Notes under the pieces: model-generated
What the model saw: only the letters and a program-made list of their open reading frames with translations
Databases searched by the model: none
What the model was told of the DNA's origin: nothing
DNA from: Zoogloeaceae bacterium
GTDB lineage: Bacteria; Pseudomonadota; Gammaproteobacteria; Burkholderiales; Rhodocyclaceae
DNA: 64,000 nucleotides
Assembly: GCA_024235635.1 (NCBI GenBank)
Contig: JACKMA010000009.1
Location: 300,194 to 364,193 of the forward strand
Reading direction: 5' to 3'
Shown: positions 32,966 through 41,863 of the stretch, piece after piece
Numbering within the stretch: the stretch's first letter is position 1
How the letters are laid out: the number at the start of each line of letters is the position of its first letter
Position numbers and translations under genes: made by a program

Positions 32966-35020
32966 TCAGGCGCCGAGCAGTCCTTCGCGGCCGGCGAACC
33001 ACATTGCGAGCACCGCGTCGGCCGTCGCCGGATCGTCGCGGATCAGGCGAGGCGCCTCGTTCCGCGCCCGTTCGATCAGCATCACGTCGCGTTCGAGGTC
33101 GGCGAAGCGCAGCATCGGCAAGCCGCTCTGGCGAGCACCGACGAATTCGCCCGGCCCGCGCAGGCGCAGGTCTTCGCGTGCAATCGCGAAACCGTCCCGG
33201 TTTTCGAAGATCACCTTCAGGCGGGCCCGGCCGTTGGCCGACAGCGGCCGCGCATAGAGCAGGATGCAAACCGATTCGTCGCTGCCGCGGCCGACCCGGC
33301 CGCGAAGCTGGTGCAGTTGGGCCAGACCGAAGCGCTCGGCATGTTCGATCACCATCAGGCTGGCATTGGCGACGTCGACACCGACCTCGATCACCGTCGT
33401 CGCCACCAGCAGGTCGATCGCGCCGTCGGCGAATGCCGCCATCGTCGCGGCCTTGTCGGCGGCCTTCATGCGTCCATGCAACAGACCCACCGCAAGTTCG
33501 GGCAGCGCTTCGCAGAGATGCCGGTGGGTGTCGACCGCGGTCTGCAACTCGAGCGCCTCGGACTCCTCGATCAGCGGGCACACCCAGTACGCCTGGCGCC
33601 CCTGTCGGCAGGCGTCGCGCACGCGGCCGACGACTTCGTCGCGCCGCGAATCGGCCACCAGCTTGGTCACCACCGGCGTGCGTCCCGGCGGCAGTTCGTC
33701 GAGCACGGAGACGTCGAGGTCGGCGTAGAAGCTCATCGCCAGCGTGCGAGGAATCGGTGTCGCCGACATCATCAGCATGTGCGGGTGGCAACCGTCGCCG
33801 CCCTTTTCGCGCAAGCTCAGGCGTTGGCGGACGCCGAAGCGGTGCTGCTCGTCCACCACGGCGAGACCGAGCCGGGGAAACTCGACCATTTCCTCGATCA
33901 GGGCATGGGTGCCGACCGCAAAGCTCGCTTCGCCGGCCGCGAGCCGTTCGAGCATCGCCCTGCGTTCGCGCTTCTTCTGGCCGCCTGACAGCCACGCCAC
34001 CTCGAGCCCGAGCGCGTCGAGCCACTGCGCGATCTTGCGGTAGTGCTGCTCGGCGAGAATCTCGGTCGGCGCCATCAACGCCGACTGGAAGCCGGCCTCG
34101 GCCGCCTGCAACATCGCCAGTGCGGCAACCACGGTCTTGCCGCTGCCGACGTCGCCCTGCAACAGCCGCTGCATCGGATGGGTGCCCGCCATGTCGGCAG
34201 CGATCTCCTGCCAGGCCCGGCGCTGGGCGCCGGTCAATGCGAATGGCAGGACGGCGAGCAACCTGTCGCTGAGCGCCCCGCTGGCAGGCAGTGGGTGCGC
34301 ATTTCGGGCACGACGTGCGGCATAGGCGCGACGCAGTGAAATCTGCTGGGCCAGCAGTTCGTCGAACTTGATGCGCAGCCAGGCGCGGTGATCCCGACTC
34401 TGCAGCGAATCCTGTTCGATGCCCGGCGGCGGATGGTGGAGAATTTCGAGCGCCTCGGGCAGCGCCATCAGGCCCAGCCGATCGCGCAAGCTCGCGGGCA
34501 GCGGATCGCGCGGCGGGTGGCGACGCAGTTCGGCGTCCACGAGCTTGCGCAAGGCCGACTGGGCGAGACCGGCAGTACTCGGATAGACCGGCGTCAGGGA
34601 CTGCGGCAGCGGCTCTTGCGGTGCCACCACCCGCAGCCTCGGATGCACCATCTCGACACCGAAGAACCCGCGCCGCGGCTCGCCAAAAACCCGCAGAATG
34701 GCGCCCGGCGTGAGTTGCCGGGCGAGTTGCGGGTAAAAGTTCAGGAAGCGCAACACCAGTTCGCCCGAATCGTCGGCCCCACGCACCACCAGTTGCCGAC
34801 GCGGCCTGGCGACGACATCGGCCGAGATCACCGTCAGCTGGCACTGGCAACTATCGCCCTCGCGGGCCTCGGCGATCGCGGTCAGGCGGGTTTCGTCCTC
34901 GTAGCGCAGCGGCAGATGCAGCAACAGATCGTGCGGGCCGCGGATGTCGAGCTTGGCAAGCCGCGCCGCGAGTTGCGGACCGATCCCGCCCCAGCCGCCG
35001 ACCTCACGCCCCTCGGGCAT
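32966..35020 (-). CDS. recG: ATP-dependent DNA helicase RecG
   Basis: A 684-aa branch-migration helicase that remodels stalled forks and Holliday junctions. An N-terminal wedge/OB domain (about 1-260) precedes the helicase core with Walker A GDVGSGKT, motif II DEQH in VVDEQHRFG, MSATPIPRT (motif III), VIEVGVDVANA and the QLRGRVGRG motif VI. The C-terminal RLRGPGEFVGARQSG is the RecG-specific element. It is 12 nt from ridA and on the same strand. Confidence 0.97.
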   Translation of the reverse strand: MPEGREVGGWGGIGPQLAARLAKLDIRGPHDLLLHLPLRYEDETRLTAIAEAREGDSCQCQLTVISADVVARPRRQLVVRGADDSGELVLRFLNFYPQLARQLTPGAILRVFGEPRRGFFGVEMVHPRLRVVAPQEPLPQSLTPVYPSTAGLAQSALRKLVDAELRRHPPRDPLPASLRDRLGLMALPEALEILHHPPPGIEQDSLQSRDHRAWLRIKFDELLAQQISLRRAYAARRARNAHPLPASGALSDRLLAVLPFALTGAQRRAWQEIAADMAGTHPMQRLLQGDVGSGKTVVAALAMLQAAEAGFQSALMAPTEILAEQHYRKIAQWLDALGLEVAWLSGGQKKRERRAMLERLAAGEASFAVGTHALIEEMVEFPRLGLAVVDEQHRFGVRQRLSLREKGGDGCHPHMLMMSATPIPRTLAMSFYADLDVSVLDELPPGRTPVVTKLVADSRRDEVVGRVRDACRQGRQAYWVCPLIEESEALELQTAVDTHRHLCEALPELAVGLLHGRMKAADKAATMAAFADGAIDLLVATTVIEVGVDVANASLMVIEHAERFGLAQLHQLRGRVGRGSDESVCILLYARPLSANGRARLKVIFENRDGFAIAREDLRLRGPGEFVGARQSGLPMLRFADLERDVMLIERARNEAPRLIRDDPATADAVLAMWFAGREGLLGA

Positions 35021-35032
35021 CCGCCGGCAGAA

Positions 35033-35413
35033 TCAGGACAACACCAAGACGGCGTCGGCTTCGACCAGCGCGCCCTTCGGCAGCTCCTTGACACCGACCG
35101 CGGCGCGCGCCGGATACGGTTCGGCAAAGTGCCGACCCATGATTTCATTGACCTTGGCAAAATTGGCGAGGTCCGTCAGGTAGATCGTCAGCTTGACGGC
35201 ATCGCCGAGGCTGGCGCCGGCCGCGGTGGCGACCGCTGCAAGATTGTTGAACACCTGCTCGGTCTGAGCGTCGAACCCGTCGACCAGGGTCATCGTCTTC
35301 GGATCGAGACCGATCTGGCCCGACAGATAGACCGTAGCGCCGGCGCGCACAGCCTGCGAATAGGTACCGATCGCGGCCGGTGCCGCGTCGGTCGAAATGA
35401 TGGTGCGGCTCAT
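35033..35413 (-). CDS. ridA: RidA family deaminase
   Basis: A 126-aa enamine/imine deaminase that detoxifies 2-aminoacrylate. GTYSQAVRAGATVYLSGQIGLDP is the N-terminal signature, PARAAVGVKELPKGALVEADAVL the C-terminal one, and the catalytic Arg is the R of PARAAV. It usually forms a trimer. ATG 35413 lies in a 109-bp divergent gap with the TPR gene. It precedes recG, an order I recall from other betaproteobacteria. Confidence 0.94.
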   Translation of the reverse strand: MSRTIISTDAAPAAIGTYSQAVRAGATVYLSGQIGLDPKTMTLVDGFDAQTEQVFNNLAAVATAAGASLGDAVKLTIYLTDLANFAKVNEIMGRHFAEPYPARAAVGVKELPKGALVEADAVLVLS

Positions 35414-35522
35414 CGGGGTAGGCTCCTTGCGAAGTCGGCAGCACACGCGCTGCCGCAGCCGCCGATTGTACCCGCAGCCCGCAACCCGACGACGCAGTCG
35501 GGGTCGAAACGGAGCATCGCCG

Positions 35523-35855
35523 ATGTCCACCCAGATCGAACGCCTCGAGGCACTGCAGGACGGCCCGCGGGACGGCGCGCTGCTGCGCCATTCGCTCGGC
35601 ATCGAATACTTGCGAAACGGGGATCCGTCGAAGGCGGCAGCCGCCTTCCGCCGGGCGCTGGATTTCGATCCGACCTACTCGGCGGCGTGGAAGAACCTCG
35701 GTCGGGCGCTGACCGAAGCCCGGCAGCCGACGGATGCGCTCGATGCCTACCGGCAGGGCATCGAGGTGGCCAGCGGCCGGGGCGACCTGCAGGCAGCGAA
35801 GGAGATGACGGTATTCGCCCGCCGGCTCGAGAAGCGGCTGGCCGACGGTGATTGA
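35523..35855 (+). CDS. Small TPR-repeat protein
   Basis: A 110-aa soluble helical protein with about two TPRs (SLGIEYLRNGDPSKAAAAFRRALDF and AWKNLGRALTEARQPTDALDAYRQGI, residues about 24-85). Such domains mediate protein-protein contacts. The ATG at 35523 is preceded by GGAG; sequence upstream in frame belongs to the leader. Partner unknown. It is divergent from ridA. Confidence 0.8.
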   Translation: MSTQIERLEALQDGPRDGALLRHSLGIEYLRNGDPSKAAAAFRRALDFDPTYSAAWKNLGRALTEARQPTDALDAYRQGIEVASGRGDLQAAKEMTVFARRLEKRLADGD

Positions 35856-35880
35856 CCGCGGCGCCGGCGCCGCGTGGGCC

Positions 35881-36318
35881 TCACTCGTGCGCGCGAAGCG
35901 TCACATCGCAGCCGAGGCGGTTGATGATCTTCTGCATGCCCTTGCGCGAACGCGTATTGAACACCAGCGGCGCCATGAAATTGGCCTGCATTCCTGCCGT
36001 CGCGGGTGAATCCTGCTGCACGGTGCGATGAACGATGACCGCGACCGCGGCGTCCTCGGGTGCGTTCAGCTCGAGCTGGGCCGCTTCGTCGTCGGTGATC
36101 GGAAATTCGTAATTGACGCCGAGGGTATCGGCGCCGGCGACCGAGAATACGATTTGCGGATCGTCGACACTTTGCAGCAGCAGGATCTTGGTGGCCCCTT
36201 CCTCGTGCATCAGCGTGAATCGGGTACATGCTTCGAATCCGGGCAGCCCGCCCGGGAACTCGATGATCTGGTCGGCGCTGATCTCCAGCGCGCCGAACAC
36301 GGGACTTTCAATCTTCAT
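35881..36318 (-). CDS. fliW: Flagellar assembly factor FliW
   Basis: A 145-aa FliW homologue. FliW binds flagellin and antagonises the RNA-binding regulator CsrA, coupling flagellin level to its translation. The N-terminal FGALEISADQIIEFPGGLPGFE and the VNYEFPITDDEAAQLEL and APLVFNTRSRKGMQ blocks match the family. GGGGAGAG before the ATG fixes the start. No other flagellar gene or csrA is visible in the window, so it is an orphan here. Confidence 0.88.
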   Translation of the reverse strand: MKIESPVFGALEISADQIIEFPGGLPGFEACTRFTLMHEEGATKILLLQSVDDPQIVFSVAGADTLGVNYEFPITDDEAAQLELNAPEDAAVAVIVHRTVQQDSPATAGMQANFMAPLVFNTRSRKGMQKIINRLGCDVTLRAHE

Positions 36319-36429
36319 CTGGACTCTCCCCTGTTACGCAACGGTTCCAGATTCGAACTCTAGCGCCTCGGCATGCTGCTTCTTGCCCGGAACAGACCGG
36401 GAATCCCGGGCCAATTTCGCATTCCGAGG

Positions 36430-37143
36430 TCAGCGCCCACGCACCACGATCGTTTCAGCCAGACCGGCCTTGCGGAGTTCGCTGCGGGCCAGGTCGAGGG
36501 CCGCACGATCGGCGAAAGGGCCCGCCACCACACGGGCTTCGAGCCGCGCAGGCACGCCGAGCTTGCGCACGCGTTCGAGCAGCGCGGTTGCGTTGCTCTC
36601 GACCCCGAAGACACCGAGTTGGAGCAACAGGCGACCGGTCGCCGGCGCAGCCGGCGCCGGGCTCGACGGCGGCACCTTGTGGCCCCCGTCGTCGCCACTG
36701 TCGGCCGGCATACCGCCTACCGGCTCGTCCGCGGCAGCGAGCACGGTGGCTTCGCCCGCCGGCGGCGACGCTTCGTCCCTGACCGGCTCGACCGGCGCGA
36801 TCTCGGGCGCAGCAGTTTCTTCCGGCGCCAACGTCGGCGCCTCGGCAACGGCTGCTTCGGTGAGCTCGGGGGGCTTGCCCGGCAACGCAACCGCGGTCCC
36901 GATCAACGGCTCCCGCGGCGTACTGACGATGGTCGCCGGTGCTTCGCGATCCGTTTCCCGGGCCTCCGCCGCCTGGCGATCGGATCCTGCCGGCCTGGCG
37001 TCGGCAGGGGCCGGCGGCGACGGTTCGAGCACCGCGAGAACGCCCAGCAGGATCAGGATCAGACTGGCACCGGCACCGATGCGAATCCATGCCTGACGAC
37101 GTTCGTCGCCGCTGCCGACGGATGCCGTCGGATCAGGCTTCAT
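36430..37143 (-). CDS. SPOR-domain protein with membrane anchor
   Basis: A 237-aa protein: a short cytoplasmic N-terminus, one membrane helix (about 22-42), a Pro/Ala/Glu-rich periplasmic linker (about 45-160) and a C-terminal SPOR domain (about 165-237, LLLQLGVFGVESNATALLERV ... VVAGPFADRAALDLARSELR). SPOR domains bind denuded glycan strands at division sites. It is the third gene in a metY-DUF2802-SPOR minus-strand run and overlaps DUF2802 by 11 nt. The linker is low complexity. Confidence 0.82.
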   Translation of the reverse strand: MKPDPTASVGSGDERRQAWIRIGAGASLILILLGVLAVLEPSPPAPADARPAGSDRQAAEARETDREAPATIVSTPREPLIGTAVALPGKPPELTEAAVAEAPTLAPEETAAPEIAPVEPVRDEASPPAGEATVLAAADEPVGGMPADSGDDGGHKVPPSSPAPAAPATGRLLLQLGVFGVESNATALLERVRKLGVPARLEARVVAGPFADRAALDLARSELRKAGLAETIVVRGR

Positions 37144-37663
37144 CGCGCTCTCCTTCTGCTTCGCCACGTTGGGCCAGTGACTTGACCAACGCGGCTTCGG
37201 CCACCGATATGCTGCAGCGCTCGGCGATCGCCTCCGACTCCAGCCCCTGGCGCGCCAGCATCACGGCTTCGCGATACTGCGGCGAAGCCTGCTGCATGGC
37301 ATGCACGCCGGCCAGCGCCTGTTCGAGACGGCTCACCTCGTCGTCGAGACGGCTGATCTCCTTGTGCTGTGCCTCCTGCTCACTCCGAAGCTGTGCAATA
37401 TCGCGACGCAACTGCTGGAGTTCGAGCCCGACCCGTGCGGAATCCTCGCCACCACCGTCGATCGTGCCACCGGACTCGTCAGCCCGCCGCTCGTCACTGT
37501 CGTCATCGCCATCACTGGCCGGAGCACCGGGATCCGGCAACGCGGTATCGGTCTGCGTCGGCCTGCCGGCCGATCCCTGCCGGCGACCGATCCGCAGCAG
37601 TTGAAACGCGACATAGATCGCCAGCAGCCCGATGATCGTCCAGATCAGCGTGCGGGCCCCCAT
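37133..37663 (-). CDS. DUF2802 protein with membrane helix and coiled coil
   Basis: A 176-aa protein with an N-terminal membrane helix (about 5-24), an acidic low-complexity linker, a coiled coil (about 75-115, QQLRRDIAQLRSEQEAQHKE) and a C-terminal DUF2802-like helix-turn-helix (about 125-165, REAVMLARQGLESEAIAERCSISVAEAALV). DUF2802 occurs mainly in proteobacteria; function unknown. Its ATG overlaps the metY TGA (TGATG). Confidence 0.75.
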   Translation of the reverse strand: MGARTLIWTIIGLLAIYVAFQLLRIGRRQGSAGRPTQTDTALPDPGAPASDGDDDSDERRADESGGTIDGGGEDSARVGLELQQLRRDIAQLRSEQEAQHKEISRLDDEVSRLEQALAGVHAMQQASPQYREAVMLARQGLESEAIAERCSISVAEAALVKSLAQRGEAEGERDEA

Positions 37664-38952
37664 CAGGCGGTCCCGCAGCGCGACAGTGCCTGGTCCAGAT
37701 CCCACAGGATGTCGTCGAGCGTCTCAAGCCCGACCGACAGGCGCACCATGTCGGGCGGGACGCCGGCGGCGATCTGCTCCTCTTCGGACAATTGGCGGTG
37801 GGTGGTCGACGCCGGATGGATCACCAGCGAACGGGCGTCGCCGACATTGGCGAGATGGCTGAACATTTCGAGGGCCTCGATGAAACGCTCGCCCGCCGCC
37901 TGCCCCCCCTTGATGCCGAACGAAAGTATGCCGCCGGCACCGCGCGGCAGGTAATGCTCGACCAGAGCGACGTCGTCGCGGCCGTCCATGCCGGGGTAGT
38001 TGACCCAGGCCACGGCGGCGTGCGCGTCGAGAAACCCGGCCACTGCGCGCGCATTGGCGACGTGGCGATCCATCCGCACCGGCAGCGTTTCCAGGCCCTG
38101 CAACAGCATGAACGCCGAAAACGGCGACAGTGCTGGTCCGAAGGTGCGCAGAGTCTCCATCCGTGCCTTGGTGACAAAGCCGAAATCGCCGAAGGTCTCG
38201 AAGAAGATCACGCCGTGGTAGCCCGGTGACGGTTCGGTCATCTGCGGGAAACGGCCGTTGTTCCATGGAAACCTGCCGGACTCGACGATGACGCCACCCA
38301 TCGTCGTGCCGTGGCCGCCGATGTACTTGGTGGCCGAGTGCACGACGATATCGGCGCCGTGCTCCAGCGGCCGGCACAGCCACGGCGACGCCAGCGTATT
38401 GTCGATCAGCAGCGGCACGCCCGCTGCCCGGCAGATCGCCGCGACCGCGGCGATGTCGAGCACATCCAGCCCGGGGTTGCCGATGACCTCGCCATAGACG
38501 ACCTTGGTGCGATCGTCGATCGCGGTGCGAAAGTTCTCCGGATCGCGCGGATCGACGAATACGGTCTCGATGCCGAGCTTGCGCAGGCTGACGTCGAGCT
38601 GCGAATAGCTGCCGCCGTAGAGGTTGCGTGCGGCGACGATGCGGTCACCTTGCTGACACAGCGTCAGCAGCGCGGTCATCTGTGCCGACAGCCCCGACGC
38701 CGTGGCCAGCGCCGCGCGACCGCCTTCGAGCGCGGCCATGCGCTCCTCGAAGACCGCGACGGTCGGATTGGAGATGCGGGAGTAGACGTTGCCGAAGGTC
38801 TGCAGGTTGAACAGAGCGGCCGCCTGCTCCGGCGAATCGAAGACGAAGGACGTGCTCTGGTAGATCGGAACCGCGCGGGCGCCGGTGACGGCATCGGGTT
38901 GCTGCCCGGCATGCAGGCAGAGGCTCTCGAAGCCGTAGCGGTGGTCGGGCAT
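37663..38952 (-). CDS. metY: O-acetylhomoserine sulfhydrylase (aminocarboxypropyltransferase)
   Basis: A PLP enzyme making homocysteine from O-acetylhomoserine and sulfide. The 429-aa length matches MetY. FESLCLHAGQQPDAVTGARAV begins the fold, YSRISNPTV binds the cofactor phosphate of the neighbouring subunit, LIDNTLASPWL carries the Asp contact, and SATKYIGGHGTT carries the PLP Lys. A sigma-70-like promoter (TTGTAG-17-TATTAT) lies immediately upstream. It links the window's sulfur theme to assimilation, though sulfite-reductase genes are not seen. Confidence 0.95.
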   Translation of the reverse strand: MPDHRYGFESLCLHAGQQPDAVTGARAVPIYQSTSFVFDSPEQAAALFNLQTFGNVYSRISNPTVAVFEERMAALEGGRAALATASGLSAQMTALLTLCQQGDRIVAARNLYGGSYSQLDVSLRKLGIETVFVDPRDPENFRTAIDDRTKVVYGEVIGNPGLDVLDIAAVAAICRAAGVPLLIDNTLASPWLCRPLEHGADIVVHSATKYIGGHGTTMGGVIVESGRFPWNNGRFPQMTEPSPGYHGVIFFETFGDFGFVTKARMETLRTFGPALSPFSAFMLLQGLETLPVRMDRHVANARAVAGFLDAHAAVAWVNYPGMDGRDDVALVEHYLPRGAGGILSFGIKGGQAAGERFIEALEMFSHLANVGDARSLVIHPASTTHRQLSEEEQIAAGVPPDMVRLSVGLETLDDILWDLDQALSRCGTA

Positions 38953-38982
38953 GAGCGATTCGGGTCGGCTGAAGACTCGGGG

Positions 38983-39011
38983 ATAATAATGGTCACTGGG
39001 TTTCCCTACAA
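38983..39011 (-). promoter_or_regulatory. Sigma-70-like promoter for metY
   Basis: On the minus strand TTGTAG (39006-39011) and TATTAT (38983-38988) are spaced by 17 bp, and transcription would begin about 25 nt before the metY ATG. This is the only good match in the 64-nt metY/ydcF divergent gap. Confidence 0.5.
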
Positions 39012-39016
39012 CGCAT

Positions 39017-39787
39017 ATGCCATTGGATCCCGATCTGATGCTGTTCTGGGCCAAGAAAGGGGTCGCCCTGCTGGTGCTGCCGCCCCTCGGCCCGCTGCTG
39101 CTGATCCTGCTCGGCCTGCTGCGCCGTGCGCGCGGGCGCAAGCTGGTCTGGCTTGGGCTCGCGTGCGCGTGGTTCTTCAGCGCACCGGTCACGGTCGGCT
39201 GGATGCTCGCGCCCCTCGAGGCGCTGCCGTCACCGACCACCGAGCAACTGGCCGAGTCCCAGGCGATCGTCATTCTGGCCGGTGGCCAGCGCCGCCACGC
39301 GCCGGAGTTCGGCGGACCGACGGTCAATGCGGTGAGCCTCGAGCGTCTGCGCTATGGTGCGCGGCTGGCGAGGCAGAGCGGTCTGCCGGTACTGGTCAGC
39401 GGCGGACCGGTCCGGGACGACCGGCGGCCGGAGGCCGAACTGATGGCCGAGGCCCTGTCCGACGATTTCGGCCTTGCGGCGCGCTGGCGGGAGATCGAGT
39501 CCCGCGATACTGCCGAGAATGCCCGCAACAGCGCCGCCCTGCTGGCTGCGGACGGCATTCGCCAGATCGTGCTGGTGACCCACGCTGCCCACATGGCGCG
39601 TGCACGAAGCAGCTTCGAGGCGAGCGGACTGACCGTGGTGCCGGCGCCGACGGTGTGGCTGGGCGATCCAGCCGGGGTTCCCGACGCGCTCGACCTGCTG
39701 CCGACCCCACGTGCCGCCTATGCCGGATGGTTTGCCGCCCACGAGTGGCTGGGCCGGATCGCCTACACGCTGCGCGCGCACCGGTGA
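39017..39787 (+). CDS. YdcF/ElyC-family membrane protein (DUF218)
   Basis: A 256-aa protein with two N-terminal hydrophobic segments (about 18-36, 45-60) and a DUF218 domain: IVILAGGQRRHAPEFGG, VLVSGGPVRDDRRPEAELMA, ESRDTAENARNSAAL and LVTHAAHMARARSSFEA. ElyC-type members affect envelope polysaccharide or lipid-carrier metabolism in E. coli. It is divergent from metY and convergent with DUF3592. Exact reaction unknown. Confidence 0.88.
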   Translation: MPLDPDLMLFWAKKGVALLVLPPLGPLLLILLGLLRRARGRKLVWLGLACAWFFSAPVTVGWMLAPLEALPSPTTEQLAESQAIVILAGGQRRHAPEFGGPTVNAVSLERLRYGARLARQSGLPVLVSGGPVRDDRRPEAELMAEALSDDFGLAARWREIESRDTAENARNSAALLAADGIRQIVLVTHAAHMARARSSFEASGLTVVPAPTVWLGDPAGVPDALDLLPTPRAAYAGWFAAHEWLGRIAYTLRAHR

Positions 39788-39828
39788 CGGCCGCATGCGC
39801 CGTGGCGGGGCCGCGGAAGACGGGCGAC

Positions 39829-40299
39829 TCATCGCGCCGGCACGGCCCCTCGCAATGGCCGCCACAGCCCGGCGATGCCCATCAGGACGAATCCGATGCC
39901 GGCCACCAACGGACCCCACATGTCGTCGCGAAACCCACGTGCGACGCCGTTGGTGGCGGGCCACGCGTCGAGGTAGCGCACGCGAAGGCGGGTCACACCC
40001 GGCCGCCCACGCAGGAAATCCCAGCGCACGAGGGAATGATCGACGACGTCACGGCCATCGATGTCGCCAGCCGGTCCGACGAAGCGATAGTGCACGGCGA
40101 TCTGCGGAATCTGTCCGCGACTGTGGTCGAAGCGACCACCGGGCGCGCTGCGCGCGCCGGCGGCCTCGGCAGTGACGAGCGTCGCTTCGACTTCCGTACC
40201 GAAGGCGGCGAGCACGATCGGGCGGCCTTCGACGACGCCGACCAGCGACATACCGAGCAGTCCCAGCGACAGCGCCAGCAGGCTGATCGCTCGGGGCAT
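39829..40299 (-). CDS. DUF3592-type membrane protein
   Basis: A 156-aa protein with one N-terminal helix (about 5-24), a beta-rich extracytoplasmic domain (IPQIAVHYRFVGPAGDIDGRD ... VTRLRVRYLD) and a C-terminal helix (about 130-147). This is the DUF3592 layout. It follows the crotonase gene with a 23-nt gap. A much longer apparent frame through 41475 is antisense to neighbours. Confidence 0.7.
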   Translation of the reverse strand: MPRAISLLALSLGLLGMSLVGVVEGRPIVLAAFGTEVEATLVTAEAAGARSAPGGRFDHSRGQIPQIAVHYRFVGPAGDIDGRDVVDHSLVRWDFLRGRPGVTRLRVRYLDAWPATNGVARGFRDDMWGPLVAGIGFVLMGIAGLWRPLRGAVPAR

Positions 40300-40322
40300 C
40301 GACGGTTGGGGGCCAGCGCCGT

Positions 40323-41123
40323 TCAGCGGCCGATGAATCCCGCCTTGCGCTTGTCGAGAAAGGCGTTGATGCCTTCGCCGAAATCCGTGGTCGCCGAACA
40401 GCGGGCAAAGGCTTCCGCCTCGCTCTCGAGCTGGGCCTCGAGATGCTTGTCGTAGGCGCCGTGCAGCAGTCGCTTGATCTCGCCGTAGGCGTGTCGCGGA
40501 CCACGGGCCAGCCGCTCGGCCAGCGCGGCGGTCTCGGCATCGAGCGCGGCGTCGGCCACGACCCGGTTCACCAGCCCCAGGCGCAGCGCCTCGGCGGCGT
40601 CGATGCGATCGGCCAGCAGCAGCATCTCCATCGCCTTGCGGGTGCCGATCAGACGCGGCAGGAAGTAGGACATGCCGCCGTCCGCCGACAGCGCGATCGC
40701 CGTGTAGGCCGACGTGAACTTGGCATCGTCGGAACAGATCGCCAGGTCGCAGCCGAGCATCAGCGATAGGCCGAAGCCGGCACAGGCACCGCGGACCTTG
40801 GCGATCACCGGCTGATGCATTTCGCGCAGGATCACCACGGTGGGGTTGATGTACTGCTCGATCATTGCGCGAAACGCCACCAGCCGCGACTCCGGCGATA
40901 CCTTTAGATGGGTAGCGAATTCGCGGATGTCGCCACCAGCCATGAAGTGTTCGCCGGCGCCTTCGATCACCAACACCGAGAAATCGCCGCGCGCCTTCAG
41001 TTGCTTGAGGCTGCGCGCGAGATCGTCCATCATCTCGACCGACAGCGCATTGAGCACGTCGGGACGATTGAGTCTGAGCGTGGCGACGCCGGCAACGACG
41101 TCGATCAAAACAGTCTGGGCCAT
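40323..41123 (-). CDS. Enoyl-CoA hydratase/isomerase family protein (PaaG-like pocket)
   Basis: A 266-aa crotonase. LRLNRPDVLNALSVEM and GAGEHFMAGGDIREF form the CoA/oxyanion-hole elements, with KVRGACAGFGLSLMLGCDLAI next. The active-site helix reads AIALSADGGMSYFLPRLIG: the hydratase Glu pair is missing and an Asp sits in ADGG, as I recall for PaaG-type isomerases, so isomerisation is as likely as hydration. It is near gcdH and the CoA-transferase, suggesting aromatic or dicarboxylate degradation. Start ATG 41123 (MAQTVLID). Confidence 0.88.
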   Translation of the reverse strand: MAQTVLIDVVAGVATLRLNRPDVLNALSVEMMDDLARSLKQLKARGDFSVLVIEGAGEHFMAGGDIREFATHLKVSPESRLVAFRAMIEQYINPTVVILREMHQPVIAKVRGACAGFGLSLMLGCDLAICSDDAKFTSAYTAIALSADGGMSYFLPRLIGTRKAMEMLLLADRIDAAEALRLGLVNRVVADAALDAETAALAERLARGPRHAYGEIKRLLHGAYDKHLEAQLESEAEAFARCSATTDFGEGINAFLDKRKAGFIGR

Positions 41124-41225
41124 GGCAGTGCTCCAGCGCGAAGATCGGACTCCGCAAAGATAGCACTTGCGCCCACCCGCCGCCGTTGCGCCCGCCTCGG
41201 CCAACGCTCGCGCCCGCAGCCGCCG

Positions 41226-41720
41226 ATGACCGACACCGTCGACACCCGCCCGACCGATCTGTCCGATCCCGCCCAGGCCGCCGCATGGCTGACGCTGCTC
41301 GACCACTACGCCTGCGATCCGATGGGCGGCAGCCGACCGCTGTCGCCGGAGGCCCGGATGCATCTGGTCGACCGTCTGCGCCAACGCCCGGACTTCGTCG
41401 GCGTGATGGCCTGGACAGGCGCGGAAGCGGTCGGCCTGGCCAACGCCTTCGAGGGATTCTCGACTTTTGCCGCAAAGCCCCTGCTGAACGTGCACGACAT
41501 CGTCGTGCGCTGGGATCGCCGCGGCCGCGGCATCGGCCAGCGGCTGCTGCACGCGATGGAGGCCCTGGCGCGACAACGTGGCTGCTGCAAGCTCACGCTG
41601 GAGGTGCTGTCCAACAACCACCGCGCGCTCGCGAGCTACCGACGCTTCGGCTTCGGCGACTACCAGCTCGACCCCGACGCCGGGACGGCCCGCTTCATGG
41701 AGAAGCGACTCGACGCATGA
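41226..41720 (+). CDS. GNAT N-acetyltransferase
   Basis: A 164-aa GCN5-related acetyltransferase. The acetyl-CoA-binding motif A is VRWDRRGRGIGQRLL, and NNHRALASYRRFGFGDYQL is motif B. Substrate unknown. Its ATG 41226 lies 102 nt from the divergent crotonase gene. Confidence 0.88.
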   Translation: MTDTVDTRPTDLSDPAQAAAWLTLLDHYACDPMGGSRPLSPEARMHLVDRLRQRPDFVGVMAWTGAEAVGLANAFEGFSTFAAKPLLNVHDIVVRWDRRGRGIGQRLLHAMEALARQRGCCKLTLEVLSNNHRALASYRRFGFGDYQLDPDAGTARFMEKRLDA

Positions 41721-41863
41721 CACGCCACGCGCCGACCCGATCCCGCACGGCCGCCAACGCCGTCACGGGCGCGCATCATTGCAGTTCATCTAACCCTTCA
41801 GGCCCGTCATCCGGCGCCCGTAGTAGGGGCATCTTCACCAACTTCCGACGGAGCGCCCGGACG

